Assembly (NCBI GenBank): GCA_018830485.1
Contig: JAHJRQ010000015.1
Location: 620,001-684,000, forward strand
Reading direction: 5' to 3'
DNA: 64,000 bases
DNA from: Pseudomonadota bacterium
Lineage (GTDB): Bacteria; Desulfobacterota; Desulfobulbia; Desulfobulbales; Desulfurivibrionaceae
Made by a program: the position numbers and the translations under genes. Positions 1-8,212 of this stretch are shown piece after piece (position 1 is the first letter of the stretch; each line of letters begins with the position of its first letter). Below the pieces are notes generated by a model, which made no database searches, was not told where the DNA came from, and saw only the letters and a program-made list of their open reading frames with translations.

Positions 1-13
1 GCTTCAAATCGGT

Positions 14-97
14 GCTTCGACGGGCTCAGCACGAGCGGAATATCAATCTATTAAGACCCCATCCGTTCGGCCTGAGCCTGTCGAAGGGCTGTTTTTT
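14..97. repeat. Inverted pair of a dispersed repeat, possible terminator
   Basis: Two arms face each other: 14-39 contains TTCGACGGGCTCAGCACGAG and 63-89 contains CTGAGCCTGTCGAAGGGC. They are imperfect reverse complements separated by about 23 bases and followed by six T. This is a common dispersed bacterial repeat type; a second inverted pair lies at 37156-37232. Because of the T-run at 91-96 it could end transcription coming from upstream of rph. The repeat is seen directly; the terminator role is inferred. Confidence 0.7.
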
Positions 98-150
98 CAA
101 GACTATCTAAACAAGCACCTCTTTCATTACTTTTTAGGAAATTCATCATT

Positions 151-1964
<1,814 letters not shown>

Positions 1965-2060
1965 TAAGGAACAGGCGGTTGGTGGTCTGCTTGGAATTGG
2001 GACATTACAGTCTTGCAGCGCTTATTAACGAAGGTTTAAATTGAATCGGAGGAATGAATT

Positions 2061-2435
2061 ATGGTTGATGTAGCTTTTGCAACAGACGGTGCGGCTCAAG
2101 GAGCAGCGGGTCCCGGCGGGTTGATGAGTTTTCTGCCGCTTATTTTGATCTTTATCGTGTTTTATTTTCTCCTGATCCGCCCCCAGCAGAAGAAGGCCAA
2201 GGAGCATCAGGAGTTTATCGCTAATTTGAAGAAGGGCGACGAGGTTCTCACCAGCGGCGGTCTTCAGGGAAAGATCACCGGGTTGACCGACCGGGTGGCG
2301 ACCCTTGAGATTGCGGAGAACGTGCGGGTGAAGATCGCACGGTCGTATATCCTGGGTTCGGTTGCCGGCCTGGAAGGCGGAGACGGAAAAGAGGGCGCGG
2401 CCTGCGCCATCGGCGGTGGCGGCAAAGGGGGTTGA
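2061..2435 (+). CDS. yajC: Preprotein translocase subunit YajC
   Basis: A 124-residue single-span membrane protein accessory to SecDF-SecYEG. Residues about 21-42 form the transmembrane helix (LMSFLPLILIFIVFYFLLIR), followed by the family signature RPQQKKAKEHQEF and the cytoplasmic KGDEVLTSGGLQGKITGL domain. A strong GGAGG lies before the ATG. secD and secF, which often follow yajC, are not here: a terminator comes next and the following gene is on the other strand. The C-terminal tail is glycine-rich and longer than in enterobacterial YajC. Confidence 0.95.
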   Translation: MVDVAFATDGAAQGAAGPGGLMSFLPLILIFIVFYFLLIRPQQKKAKEHQEFIANLKKGDEVLTSGGLQGKITGLTDRVATLEIAENVRVKIARSYILGSVAGLEGGDGKEGAACAIGGGGKGG

Positions 2436-2481
2436 AGCTGAGTTATCCCTTCACCGGGTGTGAAGCGAAATGACGATGTCG

Positions 2482-2514
2482 GCCTGCCCGGGTTTTCCAG
2501 GCAGGCTTTTTTTT
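2482..2514 (+). terminator. Intrinsic terminator after yajC
   Basis: GCCTGCC (2482-2488) pairs with GGCAGGC (2500-2506) across an 11-base loop and is followed by eight T. It ends the rph-tgt-yajC transcript just before the convergent exchanger gene. Confidence 0.85.
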
Positions 2515-2536
2515 GCGCGGGCTGGCAGGGTACCCC

Positions 2537-3466
2537 TTAGGCGACCTGGAGTTGAAAAAGGGCCACGAGATAGGCCACATAGAGCGCCAGCAGCAAGACA
2601 CCCCGTCTCCGTTCGATGAAGCCTGTGCGCGGAGGATAGGTGCACACCAGGGCCACGAGACCAAACACCAGCGCAATGGCGATCTCGCGCCAGGCAACGG
2701 TTATGGGGTGGATAACGGCCGCGACGGCGATGATGAAAATGCCGTTGAAGATATTGCTGCCAAGAATTGTTCCCAGGCCGACTTCGTCGTGTCCGCGCAG
2801 CTTGGCGATTATTGTTGTCGCGAGCTCGGGCACGGAGGTGCCAATCGCCACAATGGTTGCCCCGATAATGAATTCATCGACGCCAAAGGCAAGGGCGATG
2901 CCTCTTGCGCCCCCCACAATGAAATTTCCGGCTGCGACAAGAAGGGCAAAGCCGGCGAGGCACGAAAGAGCCACCAGCCATCCTCGATGTTCGCCAAGAA
3001 TTGCATCCGCAGCGCTTCGTTGCTTTCGTGCCTCGATGATCGTCGCCACAAGCCAAGCGCAAAACAGGCCCAACATCAGCAAGCCGTCGAGCCGGGACAG
3101 CTCGCCATCCAGAAACAGAACCCCCGTGATTATTGGAATCAGCACCCCCACGGGAAAATCCCGTTTTACGCTGTCGCGAGGAGCGTGGATTCCGGAAATC
3201 AGCAAGGCGAGACCGAGAATCAGGGCAACATTGGCAACATTACTACCAAGGGCGTCTCCGAGGGAGATTTGGGGATTTCCCGCCAGAGCAGAAGTTATGG
3301 CGACTGACAATTCCGGGCTGGAGGTGGCGAAAGCGGCAACGGTTGCGCCGATAATGCCCGGCCTGACTCTGGCCCAATGAGCCAGGCCGACCGTGCCGCG
3401 AACAAAAAACTCGCCGCCCAGGCCGGCGCAGGCAATACCCAAAAATAAAAGAGTATAATCGTTCAT
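2537..3466 (-). CDS. Calcium/sodium exchanger, CaCA (YrbG) family
   Basis: A 309-residue inner-membrane cation exchanger. The two inverted alpha repeats that bind the ions are easy to see: ATSSPELSV with GDALGSNVANV in the first half, and GTSVPELATT with GTILGSNIFN in the second. About ten hydrophobic segments fit the family topology, with a central charged linker (EARKQRSAADAILGEHRG). Members swap Na+ for Ca2+ and sometimes K+; the ion here cannot be read from sequence. The gene is convergent with yajC and 86 bases from the CoA-binding protein gene upstream on the same strand. Confidence 0.9.
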   Translation of the reverse strand: MNDYTLLFLGIACAGLGGEFFVRGTVGLAHWARVRPGIIGATVAAFATSSPELSVAITSALAGNPQISLGDALGSNVANVALILGLALLISGIHAPRDSVKRDFPVGVLIPIITGVLFLDGELSRLDGLLMLGLFCAWLVATIIEARKQRSAADAILGEHRGWLVALSCLAGFALLVAAGNFIVGGARGIALAFGVDEFIIGATIVAIGTSVPELATTIIAKLRGHDEVGLGTILGSNIFNGIFIIAVAAVIHPITVAWREIAIALVFGLVALVCTYPPRTGFIERRRGVLLLALYVAYLVALFQLQVA

Positions 3467-3552
3467 AGCACCCCGAGTTGATTCAGCAATCCGACAATGA
3501 AAAAATGAGTTCCATTTCCGGCCGCGTTGTCATGGTTGGGCCTGCCCCTCCC

Positions 3553-3972
3553 TCACCCCCGCTCATGGCCCAGGTCATGGTGCACCGTCTTGAGGCAGCG
3601 GTCCATGACCACGCTCAATCCGGCGTCCCGTGCCTTTGTCGCGGCCGCTTCATTGATAACACCCTCCTGCATCCATACTGCCCCGGCCTTGATGCGGATT
3701 GCCGCATCCACGATGGAGCCCACATCTTCGGAGCGGCGGAAGATATCGACAATATCGACGGGAACGGGCACTGCCTCAAGGTCACCATAGCAGGGAAGGC
3801 CCAGGATTTCTTCCTGGCCGGGATTGACCGGGATAACGGTGTAGCCCGCCGCCAGCAGATAGCGGGCTACCATGTTGCTGGGCCGCGATTCCTTTGGGGA
3901 GAGGCCGACCACGGCGATGGTTCTGGCTGTGGCCAGCAGCTTTTTTATGGCAGGGAGATCGTCAAGGAGCAT
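3553..3972 (-). CDS. CoA-binding domain protein (YccU family)
   Basis: A 139-residue single Rossmann-fold protein of the succinyl-CoA-ligase CoA-binding superfamily. The N-terminal AVVGLSPKESRPSN segment followed by YLLAAGYTVIPVNPGQEEILG and a late AVWMQEGVINEAAATKARDAGLSVVMDRC segment match the stand-alone YccU-type family. These proteins bind CoA or a related nucleotide; no reaction is known. The MITE at 4075-4180 sits about 100 bases upstream of its start and could affect its transcription, since on this strand the MITE hairpin ends in a T-run. Confidence 0.88.
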   Translation of the reverse strand: MLLDDLPAIKKLLATARTIAVVGLSPKESRPSNMVARYLLAAGYTVIPVNPGQEEILGLPCYGDLEAVPVPVDIVDIFRRSEDVGSIVDAAIRIKAGAVWMQEGVINEAAATKARDAGLSVVMDRCLKTVHHDLGHERG

Positions 3973-4066
3973 GCGGGTATCTCGCGCTAAGGTTTTAGGT
4001 CCTGGAAATCTGCATGATAAAGCCGGAAAAAGGTATTATATTGTTTTTTTTTCAGGCGTCACAGTT

Positions 4067-4188
4067 AAAAAAACGTAACTATCCAGCAGTGCCGTAGCTG
4101 CTAGGCAGAAGCCTGTGACGTGTGCTGGTGTCCATGAGCAGGCTGATAACAACGCAGATGCGGTGCTGCTGGATAGTTACAAAAAAAC
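4067..4188. mobile_element. 106-bp MITE with IS66-type ends and 8-bp target duplication
   Basis: The element spans 4075-4180. Its ends are perfect 15-bp inverted repeats, GTAACTATCCAGCAG at 4075-4089 and the reverse complement at 4166-4180. It is flanked on both sides by the direct repeat AAAAAAAC (4067-4074 and 4181-4188). IS66-family transposons are known for ends starting 5'-GTAA and for 8-bp target duplications, so this looks like a non-autonomous IS66 derivative. It has no credible ORF. The inside also folds, for example AGCCTG at about 4110 with CAGGCT at about 4139. Caution: the duplication is A-rich and so is weaker evidence than a mixed sequence. Confidence 0.75.
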
Positions 4189-4206
4189 AAAAGAAAGAGG
4201 CAGGGT

Positions 4207-4410
4207 ATGTGTCAGATGCGCGTTGTTCTTGTGCAGGATGGCAGCGAGGTGGTGGTGGCGGAAAGCGCCTCGCAGCTTGAGGTCGGTGAGGACGGCATCC
4301 GGATCAGCACCTTGTTTGAGGAGCCGCAATTCATCCCTGGCGCCGCAGTCCGGGACATTGATTTTTTAAACGGCCGGGTAACAGTGATGCACAAAGGAGA
4401 AAAGGCCTAG
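4207..4410 (+). CDS. cooT: CooT-family nickel-binding protein
   Basis: A 67-residue protein that matches the CooT family throughout: an MCQ start with the conserved Cys2, a beta-rich body with the ISTLFEEPQFIPGAAVRDIDFLNGRV segment, and the typical length of 65-70. CooT was described as a dimeric nickel-binding protein that helps activate CO dehydrogenase; Cys2 is the nickel ligand in the studied protein. No cooS, cooC or cooJ lies in this window. The stop codon directly abuts the start of the His-rich gene, so the two are coupled. The ribosome-binding region starts just after the right target duplication of the MITE. Confidence 0.85.
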   Translation: MCQMRVVLVQDGSEVVVAESASQLEVGEDGIRISTLFEEPQFIPGAAVRDIDFLNGRVTVMHKGEKA

Positions 4411-4671
4411 ATGGACCAGAAAACCACGATGGAAAAGCTGCGGATTCTTCTGCCCCACTGGATTGAGCACAACCACAACCATGAGGCCGAGTTCAAGAAA
4501 TGGGTGGAGTTGGTGCGCAGCGAAGGGCATGCGGGGCTGGCGGATCTTCTGGCTAAGGCCGTGGCCGGCATGGCTGAGACCGATACCGTTTTGAAAAAGG
4601 CGCTGGCGGAGATCGGCGGCCCAGGCGAAGGACATCACCACGGGCATCATCACCATCATCATTACGATTGA
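4411..4671 (+). CDS. Small His-rich-tailed protein, probable metal handling
   Basis: An 86-residue protein with no name I can give with certainty. Residues 1-70 are two or three amphipathic helices (LRILLPHWIEHNHNHEAEFK, then a VRSEGHAGLADLLAKAVAGM helix and a DTVLKKALAEIGGPGEG helix). The last 12 residues are almost all histidine (HHHGHHHHHHYD). The ATG directly follows the cooT TAG with no gap. His tails of this kind occur in nickel-handling proteins such as CooJ, HypB and SlyD, so nickel storage or delivery together with CooT is a reasonable inference, not a demonstrated role. Confidence 0.75.
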   Translation: MDQKTTMEKLRILLPHWIEHNHNHEAEFKKWVELVRSEGHAGLADLLAKAVAGMAETDTVLKKALAEIGGPGEGHHHGHHHHHHYD

Positions 4672-4725
4672 GCCAGAAAACCTTCCTCCCCGTCGAGGGA
4701 GGGGGAGGAATTTCTCAACGGAGCG

Positions 4726-5223
4726 TCATTTCTCAAAGGAGCGCAATCCCGCAATGGTATGGTGCGTTGGCGACTCCAGTGCGGCCACCACCGTGACCAG
4801 CCAGAATTCTTCCGGGCTTGCCTCGATCTGCTTGCGCAGGTTTTCCCCAAGCCAGTGGGAATCCTCGGGCAGGTTGTAGAATTGGCTGTCGATGCCGAAA
4901 AAGCCGTCGAGCAGATGGGCCATGGTGTGGAAGATCTTGCTTTGAAACCCCTGCGGCATGGCGGGCAGATCGTTGAACTCCTTGGTGCCGGCGGCTCGCA
5001 GCTCCCCGATCAATTGTGTCAGCACCCGTTGGTTGTCGGCCAGCCCCTGTTCAAGCCAGGGCCAGAAGCGCGGGTCCGCGCCGGAGCATGACTGGCCCGC
5101 CACGACCCGCACCGCATCGTAGTGCACCAGGGTGGTGCGGTCGAGGAAGCGCAGGACATGGCCGGAGCTTTTTTCAAGGTCCGGCTCCATGGCCAGGATT
5201 GTGTGGGTCACTTCCAGTTTCAT
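4726..5223 (-). CDS. Conserved protein of unknown function
   Basis: A 165-residue soluble, mostly helical protein that I do not recognise. It has no signal peptide or membrane span. Conserved-looking pieces are DRTTLVHYDAVRVVAGQSCSGADPRFWPWLEQGL and FHTMAHLLDGFFGIDSQFYNL, with several His, Asp and Trp residues that could bind a ligand. Its start overlaps the end of the HAD hydrolase gene by four bases (ATGA), so it is translated with that enzyme and may share a pathway with it. Confidence 0.8.
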   Translation of the reverse strand: MKLEVTHTILAMEPDLEKSSGHVLRFLDRTTLVHYDAVRVVAGQSCSGADPRFWPWLEQGLADNQRVLTQLIGELRAAGTKEFNDLPAMPQGFQSKIFHTMAHLLDGFFGIDSQFYNLPEDSHWLGENLRKQIEASPEEFWLVTVVAALESPTHHTIAGLRSFEK

Positions 5224-5864
5224 TTCTCCCCTTTTTCAACTTCGGCCAGGATCGGCAGCCGGGTGATTTCCATGAAGCTGCTCACATGGTATTCCGCGGG
5301 CAGGCCCGGGTTTTTGAAAGCGATGAGCCGCATGCCCAGGGCGGCGGTGTGCTCCCGGTCCACTTGAGAGTCGCCGATGTACACCGCCTCGTCCACATTG
5401 TAGCCGAAATGGGCGAGGATCTGTTCCAGCGCTTCCGGGTGGGGCTTGGGGTGGGCCACGTCAAAGGCGGTGACCACCTTGTCGAATTTTTCCGCCAGCT
5501 CAAAGATCCGCAGCACCGAACCCATGGTGGAGGTGCGGTTGGTGCTGATTGCGGTTTTGCAGCCGGGCCGGAGAAAATCGAGAAACTCGATGAGGTCCGG
5601 CTCCATGCGCATGTGTTGCAGGTAGGGAGTGTAATCCAGCGTCTGCCGGTACGCCTCGGCTTGTGCCAGATCCGCCGGGTAGGCGCGGAAAAGATGACGG
5701 ATGGAATCCATCACATGGTGCATGTGGACGTATTCCAGTTCCTCCTCGTCCATGGGCGGGCGGCCGAAGGTTTCGCGGATATGGTTGTAGTAGGACCGGT
5801 TGGCGTTTTTGGAGTCGAACATTACGCCATCGCAGTCGAACACGACGAGTTTTAGAGGAGCCAT
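5220..5864 (-). CDS. HAD-superfamily phosphatase (Gph-like)
   Basis: A 214-residue haloacid-dehalogenase-type hydrolase. All four motifs are visible: the nucleophile in FDCDGVMFDS, the motif II Ser/Thr in AISTNRTS, the motif III lysine in AHPKPHPEAL, and the motif IV acids in YIGDSQVDREH. A helical cap lies between motifs I and II, as in phosphoglycolate phosphatase and related sugar-phosphate phosphatases. The substrate cannot be told from sequence. It is the first gene of a two-gene minus-strand operon with the unknown protein at 4726-5223. Confidence 0.9.
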   Translation of the reverse strand: MAPLKLVVFDCDGVMFDSKNANRSYYNHIRETFGRPPMDEEELEYVHMHHVMDSIRHLFRAYPADLAQAEAYRQTLDYTPYLQHMRMEPDLIEFLDFLRPGCKTAISTNRTSTMGSVLRIFELAEKFDKVVTAFDVAHPKPHPEALEQILAHFGYNVDEAVYIGDSQVDREHTAALGMRLIAFKNPGLPAEYHVSSFMEITRLPILAEVEKGEK

Positions 5865-5990
5865 GGTGAAGAATCCTTGCCATGCTGCCTGGTCCGCGCT
5901 ATGTAAAATCCTTTACCAGGGAGCGCGGATCGGGGTGTGGGGCAGGTAGAGGTTGCATTTGGTTGCTGTGCGTTATTGATCCGGTAATTA

Positions 5991-6140
5991 AGTGTCCTTC
6001 CGGAAACAATGTTTCCTGCTGGATGCTATCAGCGGTAAGCTATCAGCGTTCAGCAAAAAACTTAATCAAGTAAGCACGTTAAGCTAAAAGCTGATAGCTT
6101 ACCGCGTTCATCTGGAAAGACGAGTTTCCGGATGAACACT
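5991..6140. repeat. Nested inverted-repeat element, MITE-like
   Basis: Outer arms at 5991-6007 and 6124-6140 match as reverse complements with two mismatches (both contain the CCGGAAAC core or its complement). Inside them lies a perfect 16-bp inverted repeat, GCGGTAAGCTATCAGC at 6032-6047 and its complement at 6090-6105, around a 42-bp centre. The size of 150 bp, symmetrical ends and lack of coding potential suggest a miniature mobile element or a recombination target. No target duplication is clear. Confidence 0.65.
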
Positions 6141-6148
6141 AATTTATA

Positions 6149-6213
6149 CGTCATGCCCGAATGCTTTAGTCGGGCATCCATCCCCATGGATTCCCGCCTT
6201 CGCGGGAATGACG
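6149..6213. repeat. Double-hairpin dispersed repeat
   Basis: Two small hairpins stand side by side: ATGCCCGA (6153-6160) with TCGGGCAT (6170-6177), and TTCCCGC (6191-6197) with GCGGGAA (6202-6208). The whole is bounded by CGTCAT and ATGACG, which are also complementary. This is the widespread bacterial repeat with a core near ATTCCCGC-loop-GCGGGAAT. It may stabilise or end transcripts; no T-run follows. Confidence 0.7.
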
Positions 6214-6304
6214 GTTTCCACTTTAATAACCGAAGCAATAAAGAGCTTCATCTTTACTGAACAATGCCGGGTGATGTCAAGCGGTTAAGCAGTCGGAGGT
6301 AGCC

Positions 6305-7951
6305 ATGAAACAGAGCACAGACTTTCTCGTGATTGGCAGCGGCATCTCCGGGCTCTCCTTTGCCATCAAGGCCGCGCGCTTGGGCTCGGTGACCATCGTC
6401 ACCAAGAAGGCCAAGGTGGACACCGCCACCAACCTGGCCCAGGGCGGCATCGCCGCCGTGCTGTCGCCGGAGGATTCCTTTGCCCTGCACATCGAGGACA
6501 CCCTGCGCTCCGGGGCCGGGCTCTGCCATGAGGACATCGTCAAGCTGGTGGTGGAAACCGGGCCGGATCGGATCGAGGAGCTGATCCGCCTCGGGGTCCG
6601 GTTCCAGAGCGAGGCCAATGACCCCAGCCATCTCGATCTGGGCAAGGAGGGCGGCCACTCCGCCCGCCGCATCGCCCATGCCATGGATCTCACCGGCCGC
6701 AAGATCGAGGAGGGGCTTTTGGCTCAGGTGGCGGCAAACCCCAGGATCACGGTGCTGGAGAACCATCTGGCCGTGGATCTCTTGGTCAGCTCCAAGACCG
6801 GCACCCTCTATCAGCCCCACGACAGCTTCAGCGACCAGTGCCTGGGCGCCTATGTCTTTGACCGGGAGACCGGGCGGATCGATACCTACCAGGCCAAGGT
6901 GACGGTGCTCTGCACCGGCGGCACCGGCAAGGTCTATCTCTATACCACCAATCCGGATATCGCCACCGGGGACGGCATTGCCATGGCCTACCGGGCCGGA
7001 GCCCGGGTCGGCAATCTGGAGTTTGTCCAGTTCCACCCCACCTGCCTCTACCACCCCCAGGTGAAGAACTTCCTGATCTCCGAAGCGGTGCGCGGCGAGG
7101 GGGGGCGGCTCATCGACCAGCACGGCCGAGCCTTCATGCACAAGTACGATGCCCGGGGGGATCTGGCCACCCGCGATACGGTGGCCCGCGCCATTGACAG
7201 CGAGATGAAGGCGAGCGGCGATGATTGCGTGTATCTGGACATCACCCATCAGCCCGCGGAGTTTCTCAAAAACCGGTTTCCCACCATCTATAATAAATGC
7301 CTCTCCCTGGGCATCGACATGACCAAGGCGCCCATCCCGGTGGTGCCCGCGGCCCATTACATGTGCGGCGGGGTGGTCACCGACCGGTGGGGCAGGACCA
7401 ATATCGAGGGGCTGTTCGCCTTTGGCGAGGCCGCCTGCACCGGGTTGCATGGCGGCAACCGGCTGGCCAGCAATTCGTTGCTCGAGGCGGTGGTCTTTGC
7501 CCACCAGGCTTATGTGGAGTGCGAGCGGGAATGGCCGGAGCTGCGCAAGGCCGCGCTGCCCGAGGTGGCGGAGTGGTTTGCCGGCGAGGCCCAGCGCATC
7601 GAGGAGAATGTTCTGGTCAGCCATAACTGGGACCAGATCAGGCGGCTGATGTGGAACTATGTCGGCATTGTCCGCACCGAAAAGCGCCTTGCCTTGGTGC
7701 GGGAACGCCTCCGGGCCATCGCCAATGAGGTGAACCAGCATTACCGCGATTACATCCTGACCCCGGACCTCATCGAGCTGCGCAACATTGCCCAGGTTGC
7801 CGAGCTTATCGTGCGTTGCGCCTGCATCCGCAAGGAGTCCCGAGGCCTGCATTATCTGGTGGATTTCCCCAAGCCCGACGATATCCATTGGAAAAAAGAC
7901 ACCATTATCCGGCGGCAGGACAACGAATCAGGGCAGGACGATTGCAACTAG
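6305..7951 (+). CDS. nadB: L-aspartate oxidase
   Basis: A 548-residue FAD enzyme that oxidises L-aspartate to iminoaspartate, the first step of de novo NAD synthesis; in anaerobes fumarate is the usual acceptor. It shows the N-terminal FAD motif VIGSGISGLSFAIKAA, the TNLAQGGIAAVL segment, the active-site region EFVQFHPTCLYHP, the PAAHYMCGGVVTD motif and the C-terminal helical domain. Length matches the family (about 530-550). nadA and nadC are not adjacent. A strong CGGAGGT site supports the start. Confidence 0.96.
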   Translation: MKQSTDFLVIGSGISGLSFAIKAARLGSVTIVTKKAKVDTATNLAQGGIAAVLSPEDSFALHIEDTLRSGAGLCHEDIVKLVVETGPDRIEELIRLGVRFQSEANDPSHLDLGKEGGHSARRIAHAMDLTGRKIEEGLLAQVAANPRITVLENHLAVDLLVSSKTGTLYQPHDSFSDQCLGAYVFDRETGRIDTYQAKVTVLCTGGTGKVYLYTTNPDIATGDGIAMAYRAGARVGNLEFVQFHPTCLYHPQVKNFLISEAVRGEGGRLIDQHGRAFMHKYDARGDLATRDTVARAIDSEMKASGDDCVYLDITHQPAEFLKNRFPTIYNKCLSLGIDMTKAPIPVVPAAHYMCGGVVTDRWGRTNIEGLFAFGEAACTGLHGGNRLASNSLLEAVVFAHQAYVECEREWPELRKAALPEVAEWFAGEAQRIEENVLVSHNWDQIRRLMWNYVGIVRTEKRLALVRERLRAIANEVNQHYRDYILTPDLIELRNIAQVAELIVRCACIRKESRGLHYLVDFPKPDDIHWKKDTIIRRQDNESGQDDCN

Positions 7952-8093
7952 CCGGATAGCCGTCGTAACGCATCCCTCCGCAGTCAAAAGCCCCGTAAGG
8001 CAAGTTTTTCGTTAAGCGCTTTCGCTTCGCATTCCCTTGATTTTCCGCGCAAAAAACCCCATCAATTTTTCTTCCTTTTCAGTCCATTTTTAC

Positions 8094-8149
8094 TTGCATG
8101 TATACTCCCTGTAGTGCGATAATGGTTCCCGAAACACAACATGTCGTGT
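8094..8149 (+). promoter_or_regulatory. nrdD promoter with a pair of NrdR boxes
   Basis: A sigma-70-like promoter is visible: TTGCAT (8094-8099), an 18-bp spacer and GATAAT (8118-8123). Two 16-bp sites resembling the NrdR box lie on it: ATACTCCCTGTAGTGC at 8102-8117 between -35 and -10 (weaker, about 10 of 16 matches), and ACACAACATGTCGTGT at 8134-8149 near the start of transcription (about 13 of 16). Their starts are 32 bp apart, the same face of the helix, which is the usual arrangement for NrdR repression of ribonucleotide reductase genes. Match counts are by eye. Confidence 0.72.
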
Positions 8150-8212
8150 CTCAAGGCAATCCCGAGGGGGAAGATTTCAACTAATTTCTTAATTATCAAG
8201 AGGAGCAAGGGT

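Larger units (their letters stand above)
5865..6304. other. 440-bp intergenic region made mostly of repeats
   Basis: No gene is supported here. The region lies between the divergent HAD gene and nadB and is occupied by two repeat structures described separately (5991-6140 and 6149-6213). The last 50 bases hold the nadB leader with a clear CGGAGGT ribosome-binding site. Confidence 0.8.

Noticed and set aside
2513-3380. Long plus-strand frames opposite the cation exchanger gene
   Set aside because: Antisense shadows of a well-conserved membrane protein; no ribosome sites and no family resemblance.
4075-4180. The hairpin ahead of cooT as a metal riboswitch
   Set aside because: Perfect terminal repeats plus flanking 8-bp direct repeats fit a MITE better, and no known riboswitch core was recognised.
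4075-4180. The same element as an integron attC site
   Set aside because: The ends lack the GTTRRRY and RYYYAAC core sites.
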